A DNA stretch of 64,000 nucleotides from Axinella damicornis. Lineage: Eukaryota > Porifera > Demospongiae > Axinellida > Axinellidae. Shown in pieces: positions 43,900-54,800 of this stretch. The notes beneath the pieces were generated by a model. It did no database searches. It was not told the origin of the DNA and saw only the letters and a list, made by a program, of their open reading frames with translations. The stretch lies in assembly GCA_963931865.1 (NCBI GenBank), contig OZ007506.1, positions 9,194,855 to 9,258,854 of the forward strand. Reading direction: 5' to 3'. Position 1 is the first letter of the stretch; every line of letters begins with the position of its first letter. The position numbers and the translations under genes were made by a program.

Positions 43900-45018
43900 C
43901 CGTCACACTTTAATTGCGAGGGGCAGGGGGCGGTTGCATCGCTGCGGTTTCTGTGGTCCCGATAGCCACGTGCTCGTACCATCGTGCACGTACTGCGCGT
44001 GCGAAATGCAGAGTTGAGAAAGAAGCGATCTATACAGGGAAAAGGGACACTGCCTCAGAAGAGAGTAAGGCAAAGGAGAGAGAGTCTGACAGATTGACGA
44101 ACAAGCGATGTATACAAGGAGAGTTTAGCAGAGACAAGTAAGACAAACGTTTAGTCTAGGCCATGGTACGTACATATAGAGTGTTGACAGTGTCGAAGGG
44201 TGTAGAATCTCGCTAACGTCTTCGTATTCTTCCTGGCAACACTTAGCCATCTTCAACCTCAATCAGCAACTTCGCACAACTTCGAACAACTAAACTTCGC
44301 ACGCTGAACTGACTTTCACACCTTCGTTTTTCTTCCACAGGAAACCACGCCTACTATTACAGATTGTGAGCGTGCGCGAGGCACAGACACTGCGCATGCG
44401 TATTCCTAGTTGATTGGTGTAAACAACATAACTAAGCTAGGTAATCTACAGTTGTATGTACAGAAAAACTGTGAGCATGCAAGGAGGCGGAAAGCCGGCG
44501 AGAACAGTGTAGCACGGAGCTGGGACGACAGTTGGAGATCGTGGTAGGTAGCGTTGCCAACGGGATTGCCCAATCAATATTGTGCAGAGAAACTGCTGCT
44601 TGCAGATATGCTACGCAGTGACCTTGCCAACTAAAGCAGCTGCTGACAAAGCAGTTAGCGCACTACCAGAGCACCTGTTCGGCAGCGGGTGGAGTTCAGA
44701 ACACAGAGTCCATGCTGAGACAGCTCAGCGATCTCTACCAGCAAGGACGCTTGGAATTGCTCTCTTTTGTTCCGCTTTCAGCTCCCAGTATCCCAAGCTC
44801 CTTGCTCGGTATCCGAGCACGTCTTCAATATCTTCTGGTTTCACTGTCTCCTCGTACAGTAGCTTGCTCAACGAACGCCATAATGGCTCTCATCTGTATC
44901 AAATTTTTCTCATGCGAAACCGCAGAGTTATGATGTAATCGCTTGCAAGATTTTCGAAAGTGCAAGCTGATTGGTCAGTTCGAAACCAATTTCGTGCAAG
45001 TTCTGCTAGACCCTCCTC

Positions 45019-45052
<34 letters not shown>

Positions 45053-45106
45053 ACGTTTCCGTTACATCATTTCCGGGAGGGAGAGGAGGGTCTAGCAGCT
45101 AGACTA
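43648..45106. mobile_element. 1.46-kb TIR element with 9-bp duplication
   Basis: The ends TAGTCTAGCTGCTAGACTCT and AGGGTCTAGCAGCTAGACTA are inverted for roughly 80 bp (the right TIR carries C33 at 45020-45052). ACCACACAC is duplicated at 43639-43647 and 45107-45115, although the flanks are CA-rich. A (TA)n tract is at about 43860-43898. Open frames inside (43914-44141, 44582-44938) match nothing I know. Confidence 0.8.
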
Positions 45107-45200
45107 ACCACACACACACACAAACACCACACACACACACACACACACACACACACCACACACACCACACACACACCACACACACCACACACACATGCAT
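45107..45200 (+). repeat. CA-rich simple repeat
   Basis: CACACACACA interspersed with CCACACA. Confidence 0.9.
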
Positions 45201-45231
45201 GTATGTATTGTACACATACATGTACACACCA

Positions 45232-45331
45232 TAGCCTCGTACCCAGGCTCCTCCCCAGCTTTTTTGTCACATACCCCGTTTTTTCTACAGTATGCGACAA
45301 AAAGCTGGGGAGGAGCCTGGGAACGAGGCTA
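45232..45331. mobile_element. 100-bp family B palindrome with 9-bp duplication
   Basis: The arms TAGCCTCGTACCCAGGCTCC and GGAGCCTGGGAACGAGGCTA extend about 45 bp around a centre CCCCGTTTTTTCTACAG. TACACACCA is duplicated at 45223-45231 and 45332-45340. Confidence 0.85.
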
Positions 45332-45490
45332 TACACACCACACGTGCATACACAATGGACACATAATCTCATGGTGCAGACTTGCAGTGGGCAATAGTCT
45401 GGTCCACATACAGGAGTTCTCAATCACTTATAAGTCCAAATGAAAATCAGTGTATAATTGAGTGAGATAAACTACAAGTATGGTAATAGG

Positions 45491-45962
45491 CAGTCTAGCC
45501 ACTAGCCCCTCTCCACCAGACCAGTTACATGCACACGCGGAAGGTGGAGAGGGTCTAACAAACAATGCACTAGATCACGTTTCTCTGGAATGCCAATTAC
45601 ATGTACCTGTGAACTGGTGAAGTGGCAGCTTGAGTTGAGGACGAGTTCTGTACCCTTGCCTTGGAGGCATCCAGGTTGGACTGGTTTAGCTCGAGTGTAG
45701 GCTTTTAGATGCTCTCTGCTGGGCTGATCACATGCAAGTGGCTCGGTTTACAGCCATGAGAGTCATGAATAAAATTGGAACGAATCGCTTCAGTGAGATC
45801 TGATTGGTCAGTTGAAACACAATCAGGTGCAATGTTTGCTAGACCCTCTCCGCCCTCCGCATGCAGCTTCACCGCGTGCCCACTTGGAGAGGGGCTCCCT
45901 CTCCGCCCTCCGCGCGCAGCTTCGCCGCGTGCCCACTTGGAGAGGGGCTAGCGGCTAGACTG
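45491..45962. mobile_element. 472-bp TIR element with 9-bp duplication
   Basis: The ends CAGTCTAGCCACTAGCCCCT and GGGGCTAGCGGCTAGACTG are inverted. GGTAATAGG is duplicated at 45482-45490 and 45963-45971. The right end holds two tandem copies of the subterminal block CTCTCCGCCCTCCGC. A relative is at 59060-59393. Confidence 0.85.
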
Positions 45963-46070
45963 GGTAATAGGTTATTAGACAAGTATGCGTTATGTAAGGT
46001 ATGTGTAGCTGCAGGTAGTCAGACCACTATTCTCACACTCCTTGGTACCACTTATGTGCTCCTGGCACTA

Positions 46071-47080
46071 CCGTAGAGTATGTATCAAGCGCCCACCACG
46101 TATCAAGCGCCCACCCCCCTCTTCACGCGAAAGTTACTGCACAGGGTTCGAAAGCAGTGTAGTAAGGGCCCACCCATCACAAGAGTCTTGAGCAGCAATT
46201 CTAAACTTTGGGTAAGGTTGTGCATTCATTACACTCCTGGTATAGGAAAAATTGTGCCGCGTAATGTAATCTATTCTAATCTAAATAATAAACGTTTGAC
46301 TACTTCGGAATGGGCTACAAAGATTCTGACTACACCGTCGTGATCGCTATGATGCGGTGACACAAAATCAAAATAATTGTGCTGAAACTCACCTTGGTGG
46401 CAGAGATACAAGCGCTTTTGTCATGCCGTCGGCCGCCATTGCTCGATCGCTCTCTTGGACGTTGGTTGCCAGTACAGTCTTATGAAGGCCCCACAAAGAT
46501 TCTGACCACACAGCCGTGATCGCTATCGTTCACTGACGCCTACATGCCAAAACTCACCGTGCTGGCGAAGTTGTTAGCACTGTAATAAGCTCTTGTCTTA
46601 CTGTTGGACGCCATTGCTGACTCGACATCGCGATCAACGACTTAGTCTCGTGCCCAGACCCCACCCCTCGTACACGTTTCCGGCTGGGCACGAGACTATC
46701 ACGACTAGATCAGACTAGACTGAGCATGGTCCTCACGTGACATGTGCGTTAATTGGAATGAGCGCGTCCAGCGAGTTGCAACCGGTTGCAACGCGGCTAC
46801 CAGGAGTGCGGTTGCCCCTCGATCGATTTATAGTGAGGTATGAACTTTCTCTGTCAAGCGTTTCTTCTGTGCGTAATTTCCTTACTTGAAAAATGGACTT
46901 ATATATTCATAGCCAGTCATTGATATTCACAGCTTACCACAGCGCTTGTTGTTTATGCAGTGCTGAATGGGTGGGCTGATACTACATGCTTAAGTAGTTT
47001 GAGTACCTATCTAGCGCCCACCCCCCTGTTCAGCAGCATTCTAATGTCCAAACCCTGGGCACTTAATACATACTCCACGG
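46071..47080. mobile_element. CCGTAG-ended TIR element containing a family A copy
   Basis: The ends CCGTAGAGTATGTATCAAGC and ATACATACTCCACGG are inverted, with TA on both sides. A reverse family A copy occupies about 46230-46836. Inside that, a small foldback TAGTCTCGTGCCCAGACCCC...GGGCACGAGACTA sits at 46643-46698. Confidence 0.75.
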
Positions 47081-47237
47081 TAGCTGCGTTTCTTCGATCA
47101 CAACCCTATGCATGCGCCCCCTATGTAGTCTCATCCCCATTCTTACATCTGATTGTGGGAGAAGCAGGTGTGCTGAGAACTCTGACGCTCATACATATGT
47201 ATGAACACCACAATACACACATTCACACCACACACAG

Positions 47238-48440
47238 ATTCTTCCCAGAATTGGGATAGTGGGTACACCAGATCAAGTGAGCTTACTGATTCCCATCCTC
47301 CACTCCCTTGCGTTCCCAGTTACAGCAGTCTGGTGCAAGAACACTGAAACGTGTCAAAAACTTGCCGAGAAGTTCCATATCTCATTTTTGGCTACCAATT
47401 TCCAGGAACTCCTGATGCATTCTGAGGTGGACTTGGTCTATGTGGCAACTGAGCCAGGGATGCATGCAGAGATAGCAGTGAAGGCTATCACATCAGGAAA
47501 GCACTGCGTATGTCAGAAACCCCCGTCCATTTGTCGGTGGGAAGCAGAGAAAATGCTCAGTCTCTCACGCTACTACTCCCAGTTAATGAGTCTCTTGGAG
47601 AGCCACATGAGATTTCTGCCAGCAATCGCAAAGATGAAGGAACTGGTCACTTCTAGTTACTGTGGCAGGCTTCTTGTGATAGAGGCAAGAATCCTGATGG
47701 GGTCACTCATTCACAATGAACCATACAGCTGGAAATGTGACCCCTCAATGGGCGGCGGGATGTTGAACATTCTTGGGTCTCACATTATCGATTTGGTGTC
47801 CTTCATCAGCAACCAGCAAGCCGTAAAAGTCCACGGCTGTCTGAAAACATTTCAACCCCACACAGAGAAAATCCATGGCTATCGCACCAGTACAAGTGAT
47901 GACTACTGCTGTTTTCAGATGCACTGTACGGGAGACCTCTCTGCAACTGTTGCCCTTAACGCACATGTACCTGGACAGTACATGTTCGAGTTCTCCATCA
48001 CGGGAAGTGAAGGCAGGCTGGTCGTGAGAGGTATGGATCTCTTTGGGTGCAAGAATGCTGAAAAAGAGATGCTAATACTACAGCAAGGGAAGGTGGAGAC
48101 TAAGGTGATTGATTCCAAGTTCCCCCCTGAGTTTTACCAACCTTTTGTTGTTGGCTGTAAGGGAATGTTTCAAGCACTCAAACACGCTTTTGAACACACA
48201 GATACTCGCCTTTCACCACGGCAGCAGAAAGTTTTGAAACCTGTAGCCACATTTGAGGATGGCATTTACATCAGGACTGTTCTGGATGCTATCTACAAGT
48301 CACACTGTACAGGGAAATGGGTAGATATTCCCAAAACTACCCTTGTAGCAAGTACCAATCCCTTTTGGACAAGTTCTGCAATTCGTGTAGACATTGAAAA
48401 GGCATCTCCTACATCTAAAAATAGACCGGTTTTTGTATAG
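47238..48440 (+). CDS. GFOD1/2-like oxidoreductase, nearly complete in one exon
   Basis: The 400-codon open frame begins at an acceptor (CACACACAG, 47237) and ends TAG at 48438-48440. Human GFOD1 and GFOD2 are 390 and 385 aa. It starts ILPRIGIVGTPD, matching MLPGVGVFGT of GFOD1, so only the first residue or two come from an upstream exon. No in-frame ATG follows the TGA at 47202. Gfo/Idh/MocA features: N-terminal Rossmann fold, DLVYVATEP, CVCQKP in place of the usual EKP (the Lys is kept), RFLPAIAKMK, PSMGGGMLNILGSHIIDL, KVHGCLKTF and TSDDYCCFQM. A substrate is not established for the animal family; NAD(P) binding is inferred. The codons at 47259 (GTG) are not a start. Confidence 0.92.
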   Translation: MLPRIGIVGTPDQVSLLIPILHSLAFPVTAVWCKNTETCQKLAEKFHISFLATNFQELLMHSEVDLVYVATEPGMHAEIAVKAITSGKHCVCQKPPSICRWEAEKMLSLSRYYSQLMSLLESHMRFLPAIAKMKELVTSSYCGRLLVIEARILMGSLIHNEPYSWKCDPSMGGGMLNILGSHIIDLVSFISNQQAVKVHGCLKTFQPHTEKIHGYRTSTSDDYCCFQMHCTGDLSATVALNAHVPGQYMFEFSITGSEGRLVVRGMDLFGCKNAEKEMLILQQGKVETKVIDSKFPPEFYQPFVVGCKGMFQALKHAFEHTDTRLSPRQQKVLKPVATFEDGIYIRTVLDAIYKSHCTGKWVDIPKTTLVASTNPFWTSSAIRVDIEKASPTSKNRPVFV

Positions 48441-48840
48441 TGATTATGCCATTCTATTTCATACTATGTTTATACTTAGCTGAATAATAGGCTTGACGCT
48501 ATAATATTATATTATGCCAGCATATTTGAAGGACCTTTAGGAAGGGAAAAACACCGATCAAGACGTCGACAGGAGCGCCTAATGACGTAGCCTAAACCTA
48601 CCAACAAAAGGGAAGTAGAAGTGCCAGACCAGCACAACAGCAATTGAGGCTCAATACGCCATTGACAGCATGATCGATATATAGACGCCAGTTTCTGCAT
48701 TTTCTGTATATTCCTTGATTTTCGCCTACTATTCAGGTACTTAGGTGACACCTCAAGCAGAATCCCGGGATCCCACAGGTGTAGTGGGAGGGGCTGGACG
48801 GTTAAATTTAATAATCGAAAAGCTCAAATATAACTGGCTA
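48441..48840. other. Short GFOD-LRRC9 intergenic DNA
   Basis: About 450 bp separates the GFOD stop codon from the LRRC9 start. No transposon is recognised, and it probably holds the GFOD 3' end and the LRRC9 promoter. Confidence 0.5.
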
Positions 48841-48848
48841 GTGGTGGT

Positions 48849-48862
48849 GTTACCATAGCAAC
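48849..48862 (+). promoter_or_regulatory. RFX X-box upstream of LRRC9
   Basis: GTTACCATAGCAAC fits the X-box consensus GTNRCC-N(0-3)-RGYAAC exactly, with a 2-bp spacer. It ends 31 bp before the first LRRC9 ATG. X-boxes bound by RFX factors are the known switch for ciliary genes in animals. Confidence 0.75.
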
Positions 48863-48892
48863 CTGTAATCATAATTTGCGCATAAAATTATT

Positions 48893-51800
48893 ATGCGTAT
48901 GGCGGCAGCTGGATATGCGGAATCGGAGGCCCCCAAAAGGTCTCCGCAGAAGGGGAGGCCCACGGATGGTGATGACGACGAGGCAATACTCAGAGAACTG
49001 GTGAGCCTATATCTTCTAAGCCGTGATTTTAATTAGTGCGCACTATCTACTTGCAAGACATGTGACATGCAGTGCTCACTAGACCGTATAGAGAGCTGCC
49101 TGCTCAGTTCTGCACGTATAATTATTAGCATACACTGCAGGGCAGCCCCTGATTCCTGCAATGCTGATTGCTAGTTGACCACTAGTCTCGGTCTGGTTCC
49201 AAGACCAGTTGACCCATATAAACCAGAGGTGGATGTGAAATGGTATGCATCCGCGGAGAATACATGGAAATTCAGTGAAGCAGTCATTGCAGCAGGTATA
49301 TCAGACTATTATGCGGAAAACTGACAGTCCGCTGGCCAACTGTAGCACCTTTGAGCGCTGTCAAGGTTCATTGGACATTTTATACCCAGTAGCTGTTATG
49401 TAGCTGGATTATGAACGAGCGGCTACGACCAAGTATACTAAGCAACCGCTGCGTCTATCTAACACAAACCTTTGTGTGAGATTATTATGGCGACGGAGGA
49501 AGGCAGCTGGTTGTTGACGATCGTTCTCAACATCAGAAACCACAGTACACTGGGAGAAAATGGTTTTGCAGTAGTAACTTGCGAAAGAACGGAGCGGGCT
49601 AGCAAAGTTTTATGAACTGACCGTTGCAATGAGTGTTTCACGCAAAAATCGAATAAACGGAAGCGTTTCATTTCCACCTCCGGTTTATATTATCTGTGGT
49701 TGACCACATGCACATGCATAAATTACCATAATAATTATTATGATACAAAGCATCGTAAATGTGTTGCAACAGGTTTTCCTGGGAGTGCTACTACAGCACA
49801 ATGAAGCAGATAGCTCGGGGAAGATAGGGCTTGTGTAAAAGCCGCACTGCCGGATCACCTGGATCACCAAAAATGCCATCCAAAAAGCAAGGTCTATTAG
49901 TATGCATGCTAGCGCATCCGGGAAGACATTCGCATGTCAGCTGAGTATTTATACTGCTGGTATTGACAACTCACTGTGCTGGGGAGTACAAACACTTTCT
50001 GTACAATAAAAAACATTAAAAATGTAGCAGAATGTAGGGATACCAGACCAGCAGAAAGTAAGGAAACAAGGTAGGGATGATCACACAAAACTGAAGTATT
50101 CAATCCCCACTACAGAGCATATGCGTGTATCAATACATTAAGATTTTAACCGTGTGTCTGTCTGTCCGTGTGTAACGGAAGTGGGATGTTTGTGGGGCGG
50201 GACTAGACTATAGTGACGCGCGACCTGAGAACCTCGAACTCTGCGTAGAATGTTCGAGAATAGTGGACATGGGTGGAATCTTCCAGAACAGCTGGCGGGG
50301 AGCAGCAGCTGAAGCGGACGCAGCAGCAGTTGAAGCGGTCGCAATCGGGGAGCAGCAGACGAAGCGGACCACATCGGGGGGCAGAGTTGAAGCAGATGCA
50401 ATCGGGGAGCAGCAGTTGAAGCGGATCGATGCAATCGGCGAGCAGTTGGCAATCGAGAGCAGCATGCAGCTGAAGCGGACCCAAGCGGCGAGCAGCAACT
50501 GAAGCAGATGCAAGCCGGGAGCTCAGCGCTGCAGCAGCAGTTGAAACGGATCGATGCAATCGCGCGGGTAGCAGCAGCTGAAGCGGACACTGGATTTCTT
50601 ATGTAGGCGAACGAGGGGGAAGTAGCTGAGCGAGCGAAGCGAGCAAAGCTACTTGTATATTATGAAGAAAGATATGTAGGGGGAATTGTATACTTCACTG
50701 ATCATCCCTACCTTGTTTCCTTACTTTTTTGCCGTTCTGGTATCCCTACATCCTGTTACATTCTTTACTGTTTTTGATTACTTTGTTTATGTCTTTTTCT
50801 TTTAAGCAGCAGACACAAGTTTGAACTAAAATTTGCCATCACAGAGCAGAAGTCAGTGTCCTGACAGGCAGTAGGTGCCCTTCTTGCTTTGGTATATTGA
50901 CTCCGGTATTTACACTGCCAGCATTGGCTGAAGACCAAGCATCTCAAGTGAAGCATTTTTCTGGATGGCTAAGCCAGCGCTCCCTGTCTGAAGACCATAA
51001 TATTATCTATACCAGACAGTAGCAAGTGGTAGCGACATTTATATAATATTGTTGAGCGTTTAGACCACAGTAGCTAGTAAAATTATACGCACAGAGAATA
51101 AAAGTGCCGTCTCTGAGATTTTTTGTATTAGCATATATTGCATGTCTGTCGTATCCCTACATATACAGTCTACTGCACACACATGCATGATGTGCATGCA
51201 CAACCACACAGTCATGTACACATGCACTATGCACTCACACATGCATGAAATACACACACACACATGCACGATGTACACACACACACATGCACGATGTACA
51301 CACACACACACATGCACGATGTACACACACACACACATGCACACACACAGTGTACAATAAATGGTGTCAACTATGACAAACTGCAACTGGGTGCGGGCAT
51401 GAAGGTGAAGCAACTCGAGATCTTTTTCTTCGGGTTTCCCCGTGTTGTGGGCATACACCACTTCCCAAACCTAAGCTCGCTGTGTGTCATGAATCAGAAG
51501 ATTGCGAAGATCTCTGGACTCCAGAGCTGTGTCAACCTCAAAGAACTATGGATATGCGAGGGAGCAATTGAGGTACTCAGACAATATTGTTGAAGCCACA
51601 TATTACAAGCAACAAGGCTATCGTAGCTAAGTTTACTCAGTGGGGCTCAACTGCTTTTAGAAGGTGGATGCTATAAGGTTACCTTTATCCCATTGATCTC
51701 CCTGCAGAAGATTGAGGGCTTGAAACACTGTGTAAACCTGGTACAGCTCTACCTCTATACCAACAAGATAGCACGCATTGAAGATCTCATGACCCTTGTC

Positions 51801-54800
51801 AGACTGGAGGTACTGTGGCTCAACGGCAACAGAATACCTGCCATTGAGGTAATTCATCAATCAGTCTGTACATTGTATACCCAGTAATCTCCTGTACTGT
51901 TTTAGTAACAGCCCATTTACACTAGCGCTCAACACTACTCAAACTGGTTCGAATTACCTCGTAATGTAAACACAAACCGAATCGATCTGCTCCATACTGG
52001 ACCACCAAACTCCATCGAACTGGGTCCGACCCGGAGCACTCCCATCCCAAGTGTTAACGGAATGGAACCCATTGGCAGGGCGTGAACAGGGGCCATGATG
52101 GTTGCCAATAGTATCAGACTAGGGGTTGTTATGGTGTTGTACATTAAACAAGGGGCCATGATGGTTGCCAATAGTATCAGACTAGGGGTTGTTATGGTGT
52201 TGTACATTAAACATGACTAGTCTCGTGAGGATGTGGTCTGGGCACGTGACTAATCATAAACGTCGACCCCGAACCACACCTACATGGAATGCTCGTGCGG
52301 CATAGTGTAAACGCACCTCCCAGATTGATCTGTGTCGAACCGGAGTGAATCAGCCCTTCTCGGTCTATAGTGTAAACGGGCTGTAAGTCTGTCTCGATCG
52401 GTTAGTTGAATATGCGAGTCAACACTCAGTGAATCCATCATTGATCAGTCAGGTAATTGTCTAAGCAATCAGGCACACCTCTCCCCTCCTCGATCCCTTC
52501 TCCTGCTCCTCCTCCTTCCTCCCTCCTCCCTCCTCTCTCCTCCCTTCTCTCTCCTCCCTCTTCCACTTCCTCCCTCCTCCCTTCTCTCTCCTCCCTCTTC
52601 CACCCTCCTCCCTCCTCCTCTCTCCTGTCCCCTGCCTCGAGCTCCTTCCCCCTCCCTCCTCTCTCCTCCTCCTCTCTCCTCCGAAATAATCCCCCCTGCC
52701 TCCCCAGGGTATGGACACACTCACAAAACTGAGAGATCTCAATCTAGCCGGCAACCAGATCACAGCCATTGGTACATCCCTGGAGAGGTTCACAGACCTT
52801 GAGATTGTTAACCTCTCTGGTAACAAGATAGCACTGTTCCAGGTGGGCACTGCTGAACAGATTAGACATATACCGTAGTCGCGCGTTATTAGGCATAGCT
52901 CACTTATAGGCGCATATTCGCTGTTAGACGCAGGTTCAACTCTCGTCCCAGGTACTCGCTGATAAGTGCTCCAGTTTTCTTCCAGAAACTGCCATTTTCG
53001 ATCCTACAGAGTGGAAAACAGCTACAATTCGAATTGAAGCGCACTTCCTATTCGAGGAATGTCATTATTATTATATTCGTTATTAGGCGCATCTCGCTTA
53101 TAGGCACATATTTCCTTCCTGTGAAGTTATAGGCGCATGTGCCTGATAACGCGCGACTACGGTACGTAGAAGATTAATTTTGATGGGACGGTATTAATTT
53201 TGCCATTTTACCAAATCCGATCCAAGCAGCAACCACAGTGCTGGTGGGCTAGTGCAACAGCTAGGGCACTTTTAATTATCAGAACGATGCCTCAGGTCTT
53301 TCTCTCACCTTGTGAATGGTGAGAGCCTAGGCTGCTTTGTAGGTGCTAGCCTAGCCTAGGCTGCTTTGTAGGTAGCTAGCTTGCAGCACACCCCGATTAA
53401 CACACAATATCTGATACCAATATTATGGTTTGTGGGTTCAGATTCGCTATAATCAGTACCCACAAATAATAGACGTACACCTATTATTGTAACTTGGTTT
53501 CTTGCCGTTTTACCGATTCTCTGAATGCGATCCAAGCATCAACCACACTGCAGGTGGGCTAGTGCAACAGCTAGGGCACTTTTCAGAATGATGGCTCACC
53601 TTGTGAATGTGCAACTCGTACTATAATGTATATTGCTAGCATGGTTCCCAGGCTGCTTTGTAGGTGGCTAGCTTACAGCACGCCCCAATTAACGTGCATG
53701 TGTGATACCAATATTATTGTTTTTTGGTCCAGAATAATAGACGTACACCTTAAGTAGTTATTGTAACTTGGTTTCTGCAATCCATAGTCCATCATGAAAT
53801 GAATCCCCTTCTCTTTCTTTCACCTACATCCTCTCCCTCCAGGATCTGGTACACCTCTGCTCTCTCCCAAAGCTACACACTCTTTCTCTTTGCGAGCCCC
53901 TCTACCCTCCAAACCCCATCTGCTGCCTGTGTAACTACTCCACACACACTCTCTACCATCTACCTCAACTGCAGTGCTTGGATGGCAAAGATGTCAGCTC
54001 TCCTGAGCTGCACAAACTCATACAGGTGAGAAGGGAAGAGAGAGAGGGGGGCGGGAGTGAGAAGAGAGGAGGGAGGAGGAGAGGGGAGGGAGTGTGAGAA
54101 GAGAGGAAGGAGTGCAAAGGAAAGAGAAGAGGGGAGGGACATGTGAGGGAAAGTGAGAACGGAGGGGGGTTGGTGGGGAGAGGGGAAGGAGAGGAGGGGG
54201 GAGTGAGACAAGAGAGCTAGCAGCATTAATTGGGTATCATCAAGGGCGTATTGAGCCGCCGAAGGCAGCGAGAGGGCATGTAACTCCGCAAACGGAAAAT
54301 CCAAGTCGATTCTATTTATAGAAATCACGTGCTACATTTTTTGTTTCGAGATCCGCGGAGCGCGCAGCTCTGGCACGCTAACCGGCGAAACCGCGGCCAC
54401 AGTTCCTGAAAATATCCATTCTCTAGTAAGTCAATGAACTTCTAATCTAAACTCACTGCTGTTACCCTGGACGGCGCTTGCCACTGCCTTCTCCTTCGGC
54501 AGCAAACTCCGACGAACCGTGTCATTCGGTGGAGACAGTCCTGAGCGAAGCCTACGGCACCTGTGTGCAATTGCTGCCGCATGTAGGACGGACGGGCACA
54601 TTGTTTACAGTCGTCAAAACTTGGATGGTGTCCATTCATCCACTCTACGCACTCAATCTAGCTCTCTAGCTAGCTCTGGCCTGCTCTGCGATATTCCGCA
54701 TAAATCGGATAATTACATTCATTCACATATACGGTTACCTACCAATATCTAAAAAATAGTATATCCGGTGGCCGCATTTGGATTTTTACTGTTTTCATTG

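Noticed and set aside
44582..44938. 118-codon plus-strand frame
   Set aside because: It lies inside the 43648-45106 TIR element, overlaps an alternative frame of similar length and has no family signature.
47259..48440. GTG at 47259 as a GFOD start
   Set aside because: Conserved residues ILPRIGI lie upstream of it and eukaryotic nuclear genes rarely use GTG. The exon opens at 47238.
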